A model generated the notes under the pieces. The model was not told where the DNA came from. It saw only the letters and a list, made by a program, of their open reading frames with translations, and searched no databases. Of a stretch of 64,000 nt of DNA, positions 11,180-20,956 are shown piece by piece (position 1 is the stretch's first letter; each line of letters begins with the position of its first letter). The stretch is from contig CM037877.1 in the NCBI GenBank assembly GCA_021292165.1, positions 9,601,980-9,665,979 of the forward strand, given 5' to 3'. The position numbers were made by a program, and so were the translations under genes. Origin of the DNA: Shinisaurus crocodilurus. Its lineage: Eukaryota > Chordata > Lepidosauria > Squamata > Shinisauridae.

Positions 11180-11567
11180 TAGGGATGTAGAATCGAGCCT
11201 CGCTGGGCAAAACAAGGCCGAAATTGGCCCCGCTCACGCCCGACAAGGCCTTACCTTATTTCTTCGGGGCGGCTCGCCTCTCCGTGGCGAGCCGCCCACA
11301 CAGCCCGTTCCATCCTGTTGTGTCACTTCCGGGACCAGAAATGAACATGATGGAACCCTGCGCAGGCGCGCTGGACCCCTGTGGTGCCTTCTGCGCCTGC
11401 GCAGGGTCCTGTCGCGTCATTTCTGGTCTCGGAAGTGACGGACGGGGCCGGAGAAGTTCAATAGAGCAGCGCGGAGAACCTCTCCGCGCCGCTCAGAAGA
11501 TCGGGTCGGGCGGCTGCCCCCGCGGATAATCGAGTCGGGGGTGCGACCAGGTATGGATCCATCACTA
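11180..11567. mobile_element. GC-rich hAT-type MITE nested in the foldback element
   Basis: It starts TAGGGATG and ends CATCACTA, and is bracketed by GTTTCCGG (11172-11179) and GTTCCCGG (11568-11575), an 8-bp target duplication with one mismatch. The interior holds a 116-bp palindrome (11323-11438) with arms TCACTTCCGGGACCAGAAAT and CCCTGCGCAGGCGC against their complements, and a small hairpin at about 11270-11297 (GGCTCGCC / GGCGAGCC). It encodes nothing recognisable. Confidence 0.8.
11323..11438. repeat. 116-bp GC-rich palindrome
   Basis: The outer arms TCACTTCCGGGACCAGAAATGA / complement match at 21 of 22 positions. The inner arms ACCCTGCGCAGGCGC / complement are perfect. It can form a long hairpin and lies inside the nested hAT MITE. 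Confidence 0.85.
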
Positions 11568-12030
11568 GTTCCCGGTGTTATGTGTTTTATATAGAAAATG
11601 GCATAAGATACATTAAAAGTGGCCGTGATTTGCGTAACTTGTGCAAATCGCAGCCGTTTTTAATGTATCTTACGCCATTTTCTACGTAAAAAATATAGCG
11701 CCAAGAACCTGGAAGTTTCTTCCCTGGCTCGGCTCGCGGGAATGCGAGTCGAGCTGGGTAAGCTTCTTATAGTTACTTCGTAGCTGACAATATTGAGTCA
11801 AGCTGGGGAAGCAGGTAGGGCGAGTGGAGTTCGGGGAGGGGTTGAGCCCAGCCCGTTTGCCAGAATTCCACCCCCCAGTCGAACTCCATGCACATCCCTA
11901 ACCCTGTCTCCAAACCTCCCCCGGTCATTTTGTTTCTGTCTTCTAAGGTATTAGCGATCCCACCCAATATCCCCACTCCTCTTCCTGTTGGATTTTCCTG
12001 CCATGGAGTCCTACTTATCAGTGTTCTGAG

Positions 12031-12420
12031 TTTATTCAAATCAGCTTTGCTGAACTGCAAGGGAGTTAACAAAAATATTTTGATGCTGTTTCATTGCATG
12101 CAGATTCTCATGCTTTCTTAGTTGCTTCAAAAGTGTTGATGTAAAGGGTGCCATTTTGCATTTCATGCAACACAGTCAACAAGTTCCAGTGCTCCCTCAA
12201 TATCCATATTCATCTTCTGCAGCAGTTACAGTATGTTACAGTATGTTAAGATATCCCAGTACTTTTAGCATAATTTCAGTAAGAAAGGAAAAGGAAGAAA
12301 GACTACTGATCTGATTGAGCAATGCATTAGCTTCCGTTTTTAGATGACTTCTTTCTTTTTCCCCCCAGATGCTGTGATTAATCTGAGTGTGCAAAGAATG
12401 AATTCTCTATCTGAATGTAT
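12031..12420. other. Unassigned non-coding DNA
   Basis: A short tandem duplication of ACAGTATGTTA occurs at about 12228-12249. Otherwise nothing recognised. Confidence 0.4.
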
Positions 12421-13341
12421 CTAACCGTAACTGAATCTACCTGTCCAGTCTATCGTTGAACCAACAGGCATTTTAAAATAACTACCTTTATAAATCTGAG
12501 CAACACGTCCCTTCTTTAAAAATATGCACAACTGTTCACAGAAGTCAAAATATTCCTTCATATCAGGTATAGCCTCAATTGCACCAGGGATGGGGACTCG
12601 GACTCGAGGACTCGACTCGTGAGTCGGACTGGGTCCCCCCTCTGACTCGACTCGGACTCGAGTCCCAATATTTTTAATGGGACTCGAGACTCGACTCGGG
12701 ACTCGAGACCAAGGACTCTTCAACATCCCTGGGCTGTGCCAGAAGGAGTGGAGAGGAGCGTGATTGCCGGTGAAGAGCGCATGGAAGCGAGGTGTGCTGC
12801 TGCTCGGCCACTATGGACGGCTACCAGGAGTGCAGCCCCAACAGTGTGTCAAGATTTATTTTGATTGATGTGTTGCGTACTTCGGAGAGGCAGAAGAAGG
12901 ACCTGAGATTACTCTGTGTGGCTGCTCTGAGTGTGAAGTAGCCTTATTTTGTTGGGAAAAAACCCCATTGATTTTAATAGGGACTCGTGGAGTCAGCTTT
13001 GGGAGTGACTCGTGACTCGTGACTCATGAGTCACCATTTTGGACCAAGGACTCGGACTCGAACTCGAGACTCGGGTCCAAAGACTCGTGACTCGACTCGT
13101 GACTCGAGACCAAGGACTCTTCAACATCCCTGAATTGCACGCACTCTTCCGAATATGTGGGCAGCTTCTACCATGGCACCACCCCAAAAGAATAGCATCT
13201 GTACCTTTGAGAAGAAAAAACAAAAGCTTTCCTGTTGGTTTTCTAAACTTTCCAGAATAAATTTAACTTTGTGTTTACAAAAAGAAAAAGAAAAAATAGG
13301 AGCAGCAGAGAAAATTTTAAGGGCTCGGGCCCCCTACTCCC
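12421..13341 (-). pseudogene. Possible coding remnant interrupted by a hAT element
   Basis: On the minus strand a frame opens after a stop near 13341, runs to the insertion site at 13133, and continues in the same frame at 12584 down to a stop at 12421-12423 if the hAT and one target duplication are removed. That is roughly 120 codons of non-repetitive composition. Recognisable stretches are GGAMVEAAHIFGRVRAIEA before and FDFCEQLCIFLKKG after the junction. I do not recognise the family. An upstream pyrimidine run could mark a splice acceptor, but it is also low-complexity. This may be a broken exon, an old transposon ORF or chance. Confidence 0.35.
12585..13132. mobile_element. GACTCG-rich hAT-type MITE with perfect target duplication
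   Basis: The 548-bp element has CAGGGATG/CATCCCTG termini and a perfect 8-bp target duplication, AATTGCAC (12577-12584 and 13133-13140). Both halves are filled with GACTCG / CGAGTC motifs, and two segments end in the same ACTCGAGACCAAGGACTC / TTCAACATCCCTG block (near 12700-12735 and 13105-13132). The central 230 bp is unrelated and has no motif. It encodes no transposase. Confidence 0.92.
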
Positions 13342-14549
13342 CCTGGCTACGGGTTCGAACTATGGGTTCTCCAGCCCAGCCCTAGACTAGGCACACACAA
13401 TTCTTTTTCCCGTTCCTCATAAGGATTTGAGTTCTATATACTGTGTCAAATTTGTAGTCCTCTTCTGAATTCTTTTGTATGCTTCGGTTGGACTCCTTCT
13501 CCAACAGTGATGGTGCTCAGAACAGATAGTCTTTTGTCTCTCGACGATTGCCATGCAATCACGTCCTGAGTTTTGGAGACAAGCAGTTACTTACTGATTT
13601 GTGTCACTGATTTCAAAGGGACCTAACCAGGATTAAATTCTGCTGAATTTTGGCGGGTGTTTCTGTTGATCAAGCCTAACATGACATCCCCTTTACATGC
13701 CATAGACTTGCATTTTTAAAACTTATTACAAATACTGTAGGGACACAAGAGCTCTCCACTGTAGGCCCCGCCTCCTGGGAAAGGGATTGTCAGTCATCTG
13801 GAAAGCCTAGTCCTTCTTTGTAACTAGGGATAGGTGAATCTGTCACGGACGCGGTTGATTTCACTCAGGTTATCTCTTTTTTTTTTCTCCTGCTGTTAAG
13901 TTCATTCCATCCTGTTTCTGCATTGGTTTGTGATTTTATTTTATTTTTTAGTTCCTAAAAGAATTGTACATAATTTAAAGTGCCTTTTTCCAGATATGTG
14001 CATTTTTGGTACACATCCCCCCCCCCCCCCGGACATATGCATTTTGGCGCTCACTTTTTCAAATGTATGCGGTTTTTTGCAAGCAATGTTTTCCTATGGG
14101 GGAAAAAAGTACTTTTGTGTGCATTTCCCCAAATACATGCATTGCAGGTGTTTGTTTTTTGCATGCACTGTTTTGAATATGCACATTTTTGTGCACACTT
14201 CTTTGAATTATGGAATTATTATTATTGTTGTTGTTGTTGTTGTTGTTTTGCAAACTGCATTACAAACCTTGGAAAATTTGATGTCCAACTGCATTCCATT
14301 TTGTGTTTAGGTTTGGAAATTGTGCCTTTGGTAAGTTTGCATTGAAAGGAACCAAATGTTCTTTTTACCCATCCCTAGGCCTGTGACAGAGAACCAGGGA
14401 AATGAAAAAGCACCAACATCACTGAGGAGGAATTGTTCCCAACTTGGGCAAACATTTTCTCAGAAGAGTCCACTTCTAGGCAGGAAACCATGCTGATGGG
14501 ATGGGGAAATGAGAGTTATACAGGAGGCCGGGCTAAAGATCCTATAAAG
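13342..14549. other. Unassigned DNA with an A/T-rich MITE-like block
   Basis: From about 13831 (TAGGGATAGGTGAATC) to 14378 (ACCCATCCCTA) the ends are inverted and the interior has the TGCATTTT / TGTGCA style of the TAGGGATG family, with a C run at 14020-14030 and a TTG/TTA run at 14216-14246. The flanking 8-mers do not match, so element status is tentative. Confidence 0.45.
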
Positions 14550-14883
14550 CGGGGGTGGGCAAATTCAGCCCCGTGGGCCAAATTTACTCTTCCTGTGGCT
14601 CCAATCTGGCCCTCTTGTGTTCCGCCCCCTTTTCTTAAACACCCCCGCTTTCCCCTGCCTGCTGACCAGTTGGTGATTTTTTTTCGCTTTTGTATATTTT
14701 CCCCCACTCTAAAATGTTGAGATGCCTGTCCCAATTCTTAGGTACTGGCAGTAAGAGCTTTAAGCTAAAATATGCTGGTATTTTGGCCCTGCCTGGTTTG
14801 CCTTTAGCCCAGGGGACTGGGCCCCTGAGATATTCTCTGAAACTGAATTCTGTCCTTGGGCTGAAATAGGTTCCCCGCCCCTG
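14550..14883. mobile_element. hAT-type MITE, 334 bp
   Basis: The ends CGGGGGTGGGCAAATTC and GAAATAGGTTCCCCGCCCCTG are inverted relatives of a CAGGGGTGGG terminus. The flanking octamers CTATAAAG (14542-14549) and CTATAATG (14884-14891) match at 7 of 8 positions. A diverged relative begins at 35050 (CAGGGGTGCAGAACC) and shares internal blocks (GCTTTAAGCTAAAATATGC-like). Confidence 0.8.
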
Positions 14884-14891
14884 CTATAATG

Positions 14892-16100
14892 ACTGCAATA
14901 CTTCCAGGAGGAGTTAGAAGGCAGCTACCTGGCAGAGAGAGATTGAGATTCCCTTTAGCAACCACATTTGAGAGCTTGTGGCTGTCTCCGGAGAGATGCT
15001 CACTCAGATACTGGTAAGTTTTTTTCCCCGTCTGTAGAAATGCTGAAGAATTCAGTCTTCATAAGTTCTGATACAAAATGGGCTGACTGGCACCTTCTGG
15101 GCTGATCTGTGGATCAGAACTTAGTTAACCGCTAGCTTTTGCACAGTTCTTGGTTCCAAAATGGTATCCAAATTAATTTGGAAATGCATATTTTGAGAGA
15201 AAATGCATGGAGAAATATGTATTCCAAAAGAAAATATGTTTAGAAATACATTTTTTAAATGCAGATTAATGTGGGAACAGGTGTAGGGGAAAACACATGA
15301 GAAAGTGTAGTGGGCCAGAAGGAGACTGACCTAGCCATTATAGTCCATTGCTAACTGAATGTCCTGTCCTTTAATGATTATCACTGATACCAACATCTCA
15401 AATTCCTTCCTAAACTGAGATCTCAAAGAAATGGTCAATGGTGCTCCCACCACCACCACCACTATCACCACCCTCTTGGGTAGGTTTCTTTTTTAGTCCA
15501 ACTAACAGTGAGCAAAATCTGCAATAAAAATACAGGCTGGTCGTACCATATCCCTGGCTTGATAAGAAGCGAAAAAAAAGAACTCTCTGTTTGATCAACA
15601 AAGCCGTGTCTTGCAATATATCCAATCCAAATAACAGAGATAATTTGGACAAATGTTTTTGAGTGCTTTTCCAAATGGAACATCTGAAGCCCTAGATTCC
15701 AAGCAACACTCTGCTGCACCCTTTCAATGCCATTTCCACTCAGCAACAGCATGCAGGATGGAAATATTGGATCATGTTTGCATTTCATCTCTTGAAAAAT
15801 ATTTACTGAGGTCCATTTTCAAACTTGGGCAGATGGATCGCTTCAGGGGAAATTCTTGAAAGAAGGCACTTTAACAGAAGCCAACTAATTTCCATTGTTG
15901 TCAGTTAAAGATATGGTTGCTGAAGACTCCTTTTGGTACCCTTAGAGCTTAAAGTTGAAGGCTAATGAATGTTTTAGAAACCAATATGAACTTTTCCTGA
16001 TGTCTCTTTATATGTTCTCATTATGCTATAATTAGGTGTGTGTGTGTTTGTGTGTGTGTGTTGCCTGTTTATATGTTTGTATCTAAATGGTTTTCATATT
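14892..16100. other. Unassigned non-coding DNA
   Basis: A/T-rich motif blocks at 15160-15300 resemble the TGCATTT family. An ACC run lies at 15445-15470 and a GT run at 16036-16060. ORFs at 15410-15860 on both strands have no recognisable domain. Confidence 0.4.
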
Positions 16101-16117
16101 ATGTGAAATATAGTATT

Positions 16118-16212
16118 TTTTAAGGTGTTTAAACTTTGTAAACCACCCAGAGAGCTTTGGCTATTCAGCAGTTTAGAAAAGTAATGAATGAAATGACATG
16201 AAATAAATAACA
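16118..16212 (+). mobile_element. Old L2 LINE 3' tail
   Basis: Carries TTGTAAACCACCCAGAGAGC / TTTGGCTATTCAGCAGTTTA followed by AAATGACATGAAATAAATAA. This is a diverged version of the L2 tail seen at 37960-38004 and 53590-53654. Only the extreme 3' end survives. Confidence 0.7.
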
Positions 16213-16272
16213 ACTTCATTTTCGCCTTTGTTGTAATTTCAAGGGTTGATGGAATATCAAACATTAGCTGAA

Positions 16273-16401
16273 TGGGTCAAGCCTGGTTATTACTTGGATG
16301 GGAGACCCCTCCTCTAGTTTCCTGCATTGAGCAGGGGGTTGGGCTCGATAGCCTTGTAGGCTCCTTCCAAGTTCCAACTCTATGATCTATGAAATCTATG
16401 A
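16273..16401 (+). mobile_element. 5S-rRNA-headed SINE with CR1 tail, 5' truncated
   Basis: Starts inside the 5S-like head at GGGTCAAGCCTGGTTATTAC, keeps the C-box-like TTGGATGGGAGACCC, and ends with the CR1-like GGTTGGGCTCGATAGCC and CTATGATCTATGAAATCTAT. The A box is missing. Confidence 0.82.
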
Positions 16402-16612
16402 AAAGAGACTCTGGTTAATTAGGGGCCCTTGATCTGCTTTTGTTCCATTTCAGGGGAAATGTCCACGAAGATCAAGGTCATTATCTCAAGTATGCAGAGA
16501 TGAGTAGATTCCCCCCCCCCCTTGTAACATGGAATAAGTAGCCTGAAAATGATGTATGCAGAATTGCAGGTAAAAATGTTTGGAGGCAATCTGAACATCA
16601 AATTTGATCTTT

Positions 16613-16864
16613 GAGAGCCAGTGTGGCGTAGTGGTGAGAGTGTTGGAATGGGACTCGGGAGATCCGGGTTCTATTCCCCGCTCGGCCATGAAACTCACTG
16701 GGTGACTTTGGGCCAGTCACTGACTCTCAGCCTAACCTACCTCACAGGGTTGTTGTGAGGATAAAATGGAGAGGAGGAGGAGGAGGATTATGTAAGCCGC
16801 CTTGGGTTCCTTGCAGGAAAAAAGGCGGGGTATAAATATAATAATTAATTAATTAATTAATTAA
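16613..16864 (+). mobile_element. Sauria-like tRNA-SINE, near full length
   Basis: The clearest plus-strand copy. The tRNA-like head has A-box region GTGTGGCGTAGTGGTGAGAG and B-box region CCGGGTTCTATTCCCCGCTC. The body has GGGTGACTTTGGGCCAGTCA and CTCAGCCTAACCTACCTCAC. The tail forms a stem-loop (GCCGCCTTGGGTTCCTTGC, then AAAAAAGGCGGGGTATAAAT) followed by TAAT units. No protein. The stem-loop tail resembles local L2 ends. Confidence 0.9.
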
Positions 16865-17305
16865 ATGTTATTTTATTACACTGCTGAACTTAACCCATCT
16901 GGTAACTGTTGTTCACAGAACATGTGAAGTGATGCAAATAACCTTTGTACATTTAGTGCAGCCCCCCAATTGTATCCCCTCAAAAATGGAATACAGGCAA
17001 AATTATCTCCTCAAAAATGGCATAGAGGCAAGTTATGAATGGTTGCAGAATTTGAAGGATACTGATACAGAAGTCTAAAGTCCTTATCCATAGACTCGCA
17101 AACTGAGGTACAGACACATCTCCTCCTACTGCCACATATCGTCACCCGCAATGCTTAGCAGACTGAATGTTCTGTACTGTGCTTGCTTACAGGCAGAGGA
17201 CCAATGGAAAAACCTGAAGAAATGTCACTCTGCCTGAGCTGCTGCCCTCACTGAGATTCTGAGCAGGTATCTGGCTTTCCATCTACCATCTTTATAATAT
17301 ACTTA

Positions 17306-17407
17306 GGGCACAATCCTATGCCTGTTTAGACAGGAAAAAAAGTCTGGCTGGGGCATGCTGGGAGTTGTAGGACTTTTTTCGGTCTAAACAGGCATAGGAT
17401 TGCTCCC
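17306..17407. mobile_element. Harbinger-type palindromic MITE
   Basis: This 102-bp near-palindrome starts GGGCACAATCCTATGCCTG and ends CAGGCATAGGATTGCTCCC. It is flanked on both sides by TTA (17303-17305 and 17408-17410), the 3-bp TWA target typical of PIF/Harbinger. Relatives are at 39725 and 40214, with half copies near 18771 and 25354. Confidence 0.8.
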
Positions 17408-17410
17408 TTA

Positions 17411-17892
17411 ACTAATTATTCCTTACTGAGAAGAAAATTACATAATTGGTCAGGATGTTTTTGTTTTTTTAAAAAGTTAATATATATTGGTTTTTATGCC
17501 CGTTTTGCATGCAGCTGTGCTGCATTTTCACTCTCCCATTTTGGAATTGAAAAGTGGGTGAGGACAGAGGCCCCCAGCAGAGCTGCAGAGCCAGGCACCA
17601 GCTCCTGAACTTGTGGAGCAGAGATTCCTGCCACTCACATTGGGAGCTGAGAACTCTTTTGCATCTGTAAAGACTTTCTGATGAGCCATTAGGGAACCTC
17701 TGCTGCAGTTCAACTCTTAATGTTATGCTAATTTAACTTGTCAAGCTGGGGGAGATCTACCCTCCAGATCTTTTACCAACACCCGGAATTGACCTCCTCA
17801 TGCTATTTCTGCTATTACCTATATCCTGGATTTTTTCAGAGCAGTTATATCACAACATTTTTAAATGCTGCATTTTCCCAGCATTCTCTCTC

Positions 17893-17984
<92 letters not shown>

Positions 17985-19258
17985 GGCAGAGTGCTTGATG
18001 GATGGGAGCTGTGTTTTACATGGGATGTAAGTCTCTATGGGTGTTACTCCTGTGCAAGGGCAGATCATTCCCTGGCACCTGGCTGTGGGGTTTCTCCATT
18101 CTCTTCTCAGAGCAGGCTTTTTTTCTTTGGCAAGTTCAGGAGGAAGAGGGAGGTGGTGTTGGGGGCAAGCTTGCCAGAGAGAGATGTATCTGCGTAAATG
18201 TGTGTCTCTGGGGGGAGGTTTTTTTGTTATATGCATGTTATAAACATGCATATAACCAAAACCTCAATTTAAATTTCTTTGCATGTCCTTCACACACTGG
18301 ACTGTTTCCTATGACCCACTATTGCACTGTGGGCCACCGTAATTGACATGCACTCCTCAGGATAAGATTCTGACTGAAGAGGTGTAGACTCCAGGCCAAA
18401 AAAAAAAGAAAAAGAAAATACCAAACTTTGAAACCTCTTTATAGTGAAGCTGATTCTTACTGGTTTTAAGCTTGTGGTTAACACTGGCAGTGCTGGGAAC
18501 TGGGTTGCCAACTAACCAGGAAAAAGAACTGGCCTGCTCTTGTGCCGTTAACAGCAGCTTGACATACAGAAATCAGCAGGTGAAATTTTTCATAGTGTAG
18601 GGATAACTATCACACGAACACACATATATACCACTGATAAATAAGAGGGACGCATTGGCATCCAAGATTTGCAGAAGTAGAAAAACTCTTGCGGGGGACT
18701 AAGGGAGCAACACCCCCACCCCAAACAGCCACATGAGGACTGGGCATGCATAATGGTCACAGAACTCGAAGGGCACAATCCTATGCATTTTTAGACAGAA
18801 AAAAAGTCCTACAACTCCCTGCATTCCCCAGCCAGCCACAGAAACCCAGGAGGGGAAATGGAGTGGAGTCATTTGGAAGAAGGCATGGCTGGGTGGCTAG
18901 AACCCTTAACTGGAGCACTCCATACTCCAAACAACTGCCTCACTTGTTTATATATCTGCACAAAGCTCCTGTTAAAGATGCAATAATCAATATAAAAGTC
19001 GGCAATCCTATCTGGATAATGAAAAAGAAAGTGGGGGATGGGAGAACAAGGGTGATTCATCCCTAGTCAGGCTACAACTCGTTCTTCCTTATACACCTCA
19101 CTTATTTCCAGTAACAAATCAACTACAGTGAGCAGAGTTCCGTAAATATGAGACAGCTGAGAATCCCCTTGAACTCAGAAACCATCTGCTACATGGAAAG
19201 TGGCTGTACACCAGCTCGGACGATAGGATCTATTTGAGCCAGTCATGTCTTCCATTCT
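17411..19258. other. Unassigned DNA with compound microsatellite
   Basis: Contains the TG/GA microsatellite at 17895-17982 and a half copy of the GGGCACAATCCTATGC MITE at about 18772-18840. ORFs crossing the microsatellite (Val-Cys or Arg-Glu runs) are artefacts. Nothing else recognised. Confidence 0.45.
17895..17982. repeat. Compound (TG)n(AG)n microsatellite
   Basis: About 20 TG units run directly into about 24 GA units. Confidence 0.97.
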
Positions 19259-19355
19259 ACACTGAGTCAGTGGCAGCAGCTTTCCTTTGAACCCAAGATC
19301 TTTTGCATGCCCAGCACATGCTCTGCTACTGAGTCAAGCCCTCCCTCAGACTTTT
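19259..19355 (-). mobile_element. Diverged tRNA-SINE head (second tRNA family)
   Basis: On the minus strand GACTCAGTAGCAGAGCATGT matches a tRNA A-box region and GATCTTGGGTTCAAAGG a B-box region. It resembles the better preserved heads at 20459-20660 and 48714-48893. The body beyond it (19150-19258) is poorly preserved. Confidence 0.55.
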
Positions 19356-19662
19356 GCTGTTGTTGCTGAATATTAATGTCTTCTCCCCCAGGGGAGGGAA
19401 GGTGAGAATCCTTCCCAAGATTGGTGCCCCTCAGAAACCTGACAACCTGCCCAGCCCTAGCAGCCTGAAGTTGATTAGCCACCCTTGACTCTCTTTGCTC
19501 CCAATTTCCTGTTACTCCAAGGAGGTTCTCCTATCCTGGCTGCCAATGCAGCTGTTTTGAACTTTTGAAATAAGGAACTGGGGGACTAGTCACCAATATC
19601 AGCCTTGGCTCCTGGCTCCTTCTAGAATAGAGCATGACCTGGCTTTGAAAATCAGCCTTCTC

Positions 19663-19800
19663 CAACTAGGTGCCCCCTAGATGTGTTGGACTACAACTTC
19701 CATCACCCCAGCCAGCAGGCCTGTGGATATGTTGGCTGGGGGTGATGGGAGTTGTAGCCCAACATGTCTGGTGGCGGGTGCCAGGTTGGGGAAAGCCAAC
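19663..19800. mobile_element. Palindromic MITE-like repeat
   Basis: TGTTGGACTACAACTTCCAT on one side faces ATGGGAGTTGTAGCCCAACA on the other, with CCAGCCAGCAG/GTTGGCTGGGG nearer the centre. Outer ends CTCCAACTAGGTGCC / GGTGCCAGGTTGGGG. A related unit is at about 61245-61380. Non-coding. Confidence 0.7.
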
Positions 19801-19920
19801 TTAGATTTTAAGCTAAAGAGCTCTGCTTGCAAATAGCTTAATTCAGGGGAACTCAGTCTGTGCAGCTGTGCCCCTTGCTCCAACAGGCTGGTGAGTTGAA
19901 GAAATACAGTCCAAGATGAA

Positions 19921-20015
19921 GGCTGCAATCCTATATCCACTTACCTGGGGGAAAGCTGCATTGAACACAGTGGGACTCTGGGACTTACTTCAGAGTAATC
20001 ATATATAGGCTTGCA
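19921..20015. mobile_element. Short palindromic MITE-like repeat
   Basis: Starts GGCTGCAATCCTATATCCAC and ends ATATATAGGCTTGCAC, with CACAGTGGGACTCTGGGACT in the middle. Related to 46222-46290, 55408-55498 and 63646-63735. No clear target duplication here. Confidence 0.6.
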
Positions 20016-20458
20016 CTACTAGTGAATATTAGCCCAAAATTATATGAAATCATGAGAATCTGTGCCTGCGGGGCTTCCAAATGCTTTGCCTTGCAAAGTG
20101 TGTTCACGCCCGCTTGGCTCGACAAAGTCAAGTCAAGACTGAGGCACGCATGGCGAGATGAAGCTTAGCCGAGCCTGAGAAATTCGACGAGTTCTCACCC
20201 CCCTACCAAATTTCTCACACATCCCTATGAGGAAAGAGCACCCCCCTAAATGGTAACTTAATTTGCTGGTATTCACAGCAGTCTGAAGCTCTTATTTTTC
20301 CTTCTTGCTGAAGCTCCAGTGCCACTGTCATTTGGGCAAGGTTGTTTTCTTTTGCTCTCTCAAGTGATCCCAGCTAATCAGGGATCACTTGATGAGTGAA
20401 CATTATCATGAGCCCACATAACCAATCAGATTCAGCTACAGGATGACACTGCTAAGGT

Positions 20459-20660
20459 CAAACAAAGCTACTTAGGAAGATTGGAAGCGGTCAGACCATT
20501 GGTCCATCTAGCCTATTTTCTGCCAACACTGACTGGCAGTAGTAGCTCTCCAGGGTTTCAGACAGGAGTTTTCCCAGCCCTTCCTGGAGATGCCAGGGAC
20601 CGAACCTGGGACCTTCTGCATTCAAAGCATGTGCTCTACCACTGAGCTATGGTCCCTCCC
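20459..20660 (-). mobile_element. tRNA-derived SINE, best copy of second tRNA family
   Basis: The minus-strand head is a nearly complete tRNA-like sequence: GGGACCATAGCTCAGTGGTA (A box), GAGCACATGC, then AGGTTCGGTCCCTGGCATCT (B box). The body continues GGGCTGGGAAAACTCCTGTC and ends with CTAGATGGACCAATGGTCTG. It is a different family from the Sauria-like SINE because head and tail differ. Not a functional tRNA gene: it lies in a SINE body and has siblings at 20957 and 48714. Confidence 0.85.
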
Positions 20661-20956
20661 ATTCTGCCCATTGCCATCCGAAAGAGGTCATTAGTAGGTG
20701 CCACCACTTTGGGCCAACTTAGCCTGGCAACCAGCATGATTGGGAAGAGAGTGGGAGATGCGCTGAGCCTCAGCAGCTTTCTGTAGAAGTATATTAGTTA
20801 ATATTAGTTAATAGTTAGTTTATTGTGTGTCTGTGTGCCTATAAAACAAAGACATTTCCCCCTATCTGTCTGAAATTTTGCAGGCCTGATCTCTTGGAGG
20901 GGCAGTAGAATGCCTGAAGATGTAATCCCCCTTGGGTAGAAAGCATAGAAGTTACA
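20661..20956. other. Spacer between two SINE heads
   Basis: Nothing recognised except a short TTAGTTAATA duplication at about 20795-20815. Confidence 0.4.

Larger units (their letters stand above)
11049..11897. mobile_element. GC-rich foldback element inside CR1
   Basis: This insertion splits the CR1. Its core is a long imperfect palindrome: arms at 11592-11633 and 11643-11684 (42 nt, 37 matching, all five differences transitions) with a 9-nt loop. Once the hAT at 11180-11567 is removed, the arms extend outward: ACTTCCGGGTTTCCGG on the left is matched by the complement of the CCTGGAAGT side near 11707-11716. The ends read TAGAGGTGGG and CATCCCTA. No clear 8-bp target duplication was found, so the outer family is unresolved. 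Confidence 0.65.
10299..12010 (-). mobile_element. Long CR1 LINE 3' region, interrupted
   Basis: Antisense CR1 at 10299-11048 is the classic long tail: CATAGAAACCTAGAGTTTG, then GTCCAGCCTTTGCTTGAAT, CCATTGTCTGACTGCTCTG and CATATCCCCCCCTCGGTCT. It resumes after a GC-rich insertion at about 11898 with CCGGTCATTTTG and TTCTGTCTTCTAAGGTATTA, which continue the same CR1 segment. No open reverse transcriptase frame remains. The far (5') limit near 12010 is approximate. Confidence 0.85.

Noticed and set aside
13831..14378. Fully defined hAT element
   Set aside because: Ends are inverted (TAGGGATA / CATCCCTA), but the flanking octamers do not match, so only a tentative MITE-like block is reported.
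17800..18251. ORFs with Val-Cys, Arg-Glu or Ser-Leu runs
   Set aside because: Translations of the TG/GA microsatellite; the same applies near 21170, 42800, 60300 and 61450.
20585..20657. tRNA gene on the minus strand
   Set aside because: The tRNA-like sequence continues into a SINE body and has related copies at 20957 and 48714; no sign of a separate functional tRNA.
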